A stretch of 7,533 nt of DNA from Verrucomicrobiota bacterium (GTDB taxonomy: Bacteria > Verrucomicrobiota > Verrucomicrobiia > Opitutales > UBA953). The notes beneath the pieces were generated by a model. That model saw only the letters and a program-made list of their open reading frames with translations, was not told where the DNA came from and did no database searches. How positions within the stretch are numbered: position 1 is the first letter of the stretch; every line of letters starts with the position of its first letter. Below, piece after piece: positions 4,806 through 7,533 of this stretch. The position numbers and the translations under genes are program-made. Location of the stretch: contig SYID01000038.1 of NCBI GenBank assembly GCA_005798925.1, positions 1-7,533 on the forward strand. Direction: 5' to 3'.

Positions 4806-6719
4806 ATGAGCGACTCCTTAAGGCATGAATGCGGCATTGCCCTTGTCCGGCTGACCAAGGACCTGAAGTGGTACCAGGAGAAATACGGCACCCCGCTCCA
4901 CGGCTTCAACCAGCTCTTCCTCCTGATGGAGAAGCAGCATAACCGCGGCCAGGACGGCGCGGGCATCGGCTGCGTCAAGATCGGCGCCGAGAACGGCGAG
5001 GCCTTCCTCTTCCGCGACCGCGAGATCGGCGCCCAGGGCCTCACGCAGATCTTCACGCGCCAGATCAAGGCCTACGCGGACAAGATGCGCGAGGCGGTCA
5101 TCGTCCCGGAGTTCCCCGAGACCGTGAAGCGGCATTTCGACTTCGGCGGCGAACTGCTGCTCGGCCACCTGCGCTACGGCACCTCGGGCAGCTTCGATTC
5201 GGTCTCCTGCCACCCTTACGCCCGGAAGTCGATCTGGCCGACCCGCAACCTGCTCGTCGCCGGGAACTTCAACCTGACCAACACCGGCGAGCTCAACGCC
5301 TCGCTGACCCAGCGCGGCGCGCACGTCATCTACTCGACCGACACGCAGTCCATCCTCGAGGAGATCGGCTTCTGGCTCGACGAGGAGCATGACCGCCTCT
5401 TCAAGGCGTTCAAGGACCAGGGGCTCGAAGGGGCCGGCCTCCAGGCCGAGATCTCGAAGCACATGGACATCGGCAACGTCCTGCGCCGCGCCGCGAAGCA
5501 CTGGGACGGCGGCTACGCCATCGCCGGCCTCGTCGGCAACGGCGACAGCTTCGTCATCCGCGACCCGAACGGCATCCGGCCGTGCTGGTATGTCCGCACC
5601 GACGACCTCATCGCCGTCGCTTCCGAGCGCGTCGCGCTGATGACCATCGTGGGCGTCGCCCAGGAGGACGTGCATGAGCTGCCGCCCGGCTCCGCGCTCA
5701 TCATGAAGGCGGACGGCCGCCATGCGATCGAGTCCTTCCACGCCCCCGGAGAGACGCGCCACTGCTCCTTCGAGCGCATCTACTTCTCGCGCGGCAACGA
5801 CCCCGAGATCTACGCCGAACGTAAGGCCCTCGGCGCGGCGCTGGCCGACGACGTGCTCGCGCAGATCCGGGACGACCACGACCACGCGGTCTTCTCCTAC
5901 ATCCCGAACACGGCGGAGATCGCCTGGTACGGCCTGATGGAGGAGCTCCGGAAGCGCCGCCGGGCCCAGGTCCGCGAGCAACTCGTGGCCGCCCGGCGCG
6001 CCGGCCAGCTCGACGAAGCCCTCATCGACAAGCTCGTGCTCGGCGGCTGGCCCCGCGGCGAGAAGGTCGCGCACAAGGACGTGAAGCTCCGCACGTTCAT
6101 CTCGCAGGAGAAGAACCGCATGCAGATGGCCTCGCACGTCTACGACATCTCCTACGGCACGGTCCGCGCCGGCGACACGCTCGTCTGCGTCGACGATTCG
6201 ATCGTCCGCGGCACGACCCTGCGCCAGTCCATCCTCCGCATCCTCGCCCGGCCCAACCCGAAGCGCATCGTGATCGCCTCGACGGCGCCGCAGATCCGCT
6301 ACCCGGACTGCTACGGCATCGACATGTCCGAGATGGGCAAGTTCCTCGCCTTCCAGGCGGCCGTCGCGCTCTGCAAGGAGCGCGGGAAGGGCGACCTGCT
6401 GCGCGAGGTCTACGAAGACTGCGTGGCGCAGGCGAAGAAACCCGCCGCGGAGATGAAGAACCACGTGCGCCGCATCTACGACGCCTTCACGGAGGAGGAG
6501 ATCGCCGCCAAGGCGGCCGAGCTGGTCTACCCCGCGAAGAGCGGCTGGAAGGGCGAACTGGTGCTGGTCTTCCAGAAGATCGCCTCGCTGCACAAGGCCT
6601 GCCCGACGAGCCGCGGCGACTGGTATTTCACCGGCGACTACCCGACCCCGGGCGGGCTTGGCGTGCTCAACCAGGCGTACGTCAACTACTGGGAGAAGCG
6701 CGAAGGTCGCTCCTACTGA
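4806..6719 (+). CDS. purF: Amidophosphoribosyltransferase (glutamine PRPP amidotransferase), long form
   Basis: PurF makes 5-phosphoribosylamine from PRPP and glutamine, the committed first step of de novo purine synthesis in the cytosol. The 637-residue protein is longer than E. coli or B. subtilis PurF (about 470-505) and resembles the long Bacteroidetes type. The N-terminal Ntn glutaminase domain shows Cys9 in HECGIALVRL, QHNRGQDGAG (44-53), HLRYGTSG (121-128), GNFNLTN (153-159) and STDTQSI (177-183). Cys9 would have to be freed by removal of a short leader to act as the N-terminal nucleophile. The phosphoribosyltransferase domain shows VCVDDSIVRGTT (460-471), the PRPP-binding motif. Extra length lies around residues 79-115, at about 380-428 (Arg-rich insert), and near the C-terminus. 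The equivalent of one B. subtilis Fe-S ligand is kept (Cys320 in HCSFERIYF), but the CxxC before FTGxYPT reads GDWY (604-607), so a 4Fe-4S cluster is unlikely. GAGG at 4796 supports the start. It is last in the four-gene rightward run. Confidence 0.95.
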   Translation: MSDSLRHECGIALVRLTKDLKWYQEKYGTPLHGFNQLFLLMEKQHNRGQDGAGIGCVKIGAENGEAFLFRDREIGAQGLTQIFTRQIKAYADKMREAVIVPEFPETVKRHFDFGGELLLGHLRYGTSGSFDSVSCHPYARKSIWPTRNLLVAGNFNLTNTGELNASLTQRGAHVIYSTDTQSILEEIGFWLDEEHDRLFKAFKDQGLEGAGLQAEISKHMDIGNVLRRAAKHWDGGYAIAGLVGNGDSFVIRDPNGIRPCWYVRTDDLIAVASERVALMTIVGVAQEDVHELPPGSALIMKADGRHAIESFHAPGETRHCSFERIYFSRGNDPEIYAERKALGAALADDVLAQIRDDHDHAVFSYIPNTAEIAWYGLMEELRKRRRAQVREQLVAARRAGQLDEALIDKLVLGGWPRGEKVAHKDVKLRTFISQEKNRMQMASHVYDISYGTVRAGDTLVCVDDSIVRGTTLRQSILRILARPNPKRIVIASTAPQIRYPDCYGIDMSEMGKFLAFQAAVALCKERGKGDLLREVYEDCVAQAKKPAAEMKNHVRRIYDAFTEEEIAAKAAELVYPAKSGWKGELVLVFQKIASLHKACPTSRGDWYFTGDYPTPGGLGVLNQAYVNYWEKREGRSY

Positions 6720-6722
6720 TCA
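6717..6722. other. Second abutting convergent stop pair (TGATCA)
   Basis: The purF stop TGA (6717-6719) and the stop of the leftward gene (TCA, 6720-6722) touch with no spacer and again form TGATCA, exactly as at 628-633. There is no intergenic terminator. Confidence 0.9.
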
Positions 6723-7533
6723 GGCGTAGAGACGGAACGACGCGGTACGCGCGCGGAAGGCCGCCGCGTCGGCGTCCCAACGGCGCATCCAGCGGGCGAG
6801 GTCGATGCGCGCGCCCTGCGTGCGCAGTTCTTCGAAGAACGCCTCGCTGCCGAGGTGCTTGATGAAGAGTTCGCGCTTCGCCGCGCCGAGGCCGGCGAAC
6901 GGGTTCGGCGCCCAGACGCAGGCCTGCTTCAGCATGTGCAGCGAGATCGCGGTGGGGCGGAACGCGGCGTAATCCGTGATGGCGAGATAGACGCCCTGCG
7001 TGCCGTCCGCGAGCTGCTGCGGCTGGAGCGCGAGGCCGGGGACGGCGGCGCCCAACGCGGCGACGAGCTCGGCGGCCTTGCGACGCGGATAGGTGAGGAA
7101 GCGGAAGTTACGGCCGGCGCCGGCAGAATGGCTGAAGCCGGAATCCATGCAGCCGAGCCCGGTCATGGCGTACCCGAGCGCCGCCTGCGGGCTGTCGATC
7201 ATCGGCGAGGTCGCCGTCCAGCTCAGGCCGGTGAGATTCCACGTCATCGAGCGGCGCCAGCCGCGCATCGCGACGACGTCAAGCCGGCCGCGCCGGCGCG
7301 TCGCCTCGTCGAGCTCGAGCACGCCCGGCGTGGCGACCGCCCAGCGGGCGAGCTCGCCGATGGTGAGGCCGTGGACGTACGGCGTCTCATAAGAACCGAC
7401 GTAGCTGCGCCACTTGCGGTCGAGGAACGGGCCGTCGACCTTCTCGCCGCCGAGCGGATTGGGCCGGTCCAGCACCACCACCAGCGGAGGCCGCGGCAGC
7501 GAGAAGCACGCCTCGATCACGAGGCGCATGCAG
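6720..7533 (-). CDS. DUF1343 / NamZ-like (exo-beta-N-acetylmuramidase family) protein, 5' end missing
   Basis: The frame is open to the right edge; at least 269 residues are visible, against about 390-420 for full DUF1343 proteins. An ATG at 7529 falls inside a conserved internal segment (MRLVIEAC, like the family's MEA helix), so the true start lies beyond the window. Residues below are counted from that ATG. The family includes NamZ, which removes terminal N-acetylmuramic acid from peptidoglycan fragments. VLDRPNPLGG (19-28), VDGPFLD (31-37), HGLTIGELA (53-61), VVAMRGWRR (85-93) and TSPM (107-110) match the family well. The C-terminus LYA resembles the family end. The region that normally reads like EGTNxSxGRGT is here GCMDSGFSHSAGAGR (126-140): the EGT Glu and the GRGT motif are changed. 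It may be a divergent subfamily with another substrate, or inactive. A signal peptide, if any, would be outside the window. It abuts purF stop to stop. Confidence 0.85.
   Translation of the reverse strand, partial: CMRLVIEACFSLPRPPLVVVLDRPNPLGGEKVDGPFLDRKWRSYVGSYETPYVHGLTIGELARWAVATPGVLELDEATRRRGRLDVVAMRGWRRSMTWNLTGLSWTATSPMIDSPQAALGYAMTGLGCMDSGFSHSAGAGRNFRFLTYPRRKAAELVAALGAAVPGLALQPQQLADGTQGVYLAITDYAAFRPTAISLHMLKQACVWAPNPFAGLGAAKRELFIKHLGSEAFFEELRTQGARIDLARWMRRWDADAAAFRARTASFRLYA

Noticed and set aside
3620..5068. 482-codon open frame on the minus strand
   Set aside because: It overlaps the Nudix gene, the kinase-like gene and the start of purF in antisense, and shows only compositional repeats of Val, Glu, Arg and Ala.
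4818..6593. Long open frame (591 codons) on the minus strand opposite purF
   Set aside because: It is antisense to a certain purF and reads as Val/Asp/Leu/Ala/Arg-rich low-complexity protein without motifs, the usual result of GC-rich codon bias on the opposite strand.

Overview
The window is GC-rich, gene-dense chromosomal DNA from a bacterium. The best lineage guess is Verrucomicrobia, perhaps Opitutales. This rests on the strong GC bias at third codon positions, the long Bacteroidetes/Verrucomicrobia-type PurF, and the style of the Fpg and Nudix proteins. It is an inference from remembered family features, not from a search. Seven protein genes fill almost the whole window. I see no RNA gene, mobile element, CRISPR array or clear horizontal-transfer signature.

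Left part (1-2043): the 3' part of an RsmE-type 16S rRNA methyltransferase gene runs rightward and meets, stop codon to stop codon, a leftward pair, fpg/mutM followed by rsmD. These act in rRNA modification and oxidative DNA damage repair. The Fpg has lost most of its zinc-finger cysteines.

Middle and right (2134-6719): four rightward genes probably form one transcription unit with gaps of 50, 2 and 52 bases. They are an L-glyceraldehyde-3-phosphate reductase-like aldo/keto reductase (YghZ/Gpr type), a Nudix hydrolase with an expanded Nudix box, a 350-residue protein of no recognised family with protein-kinase-like hallmarks, and a long glutamine PRPP amidotransferase (PurF), the first step of de novo purine synthesis. 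The divergent start region between fpg and the reductase gene (2044-2133) is the main candidate promoter region and carries a 14-bp perfect palindrome.

Right edge (6720-7533): a leftward partial gene encodes a divergent DUF1343/NamZ-like (exo-N-acetylmuramidase family) protein. It also abuts purF stop to stop.

Most of this is housekeeping sequence. The most interesting unexplained item is the Nudix plus kinase-like gene pair, tightly coupled and lying directly upstream of purF. I do not see a clear new defence or mobile system.
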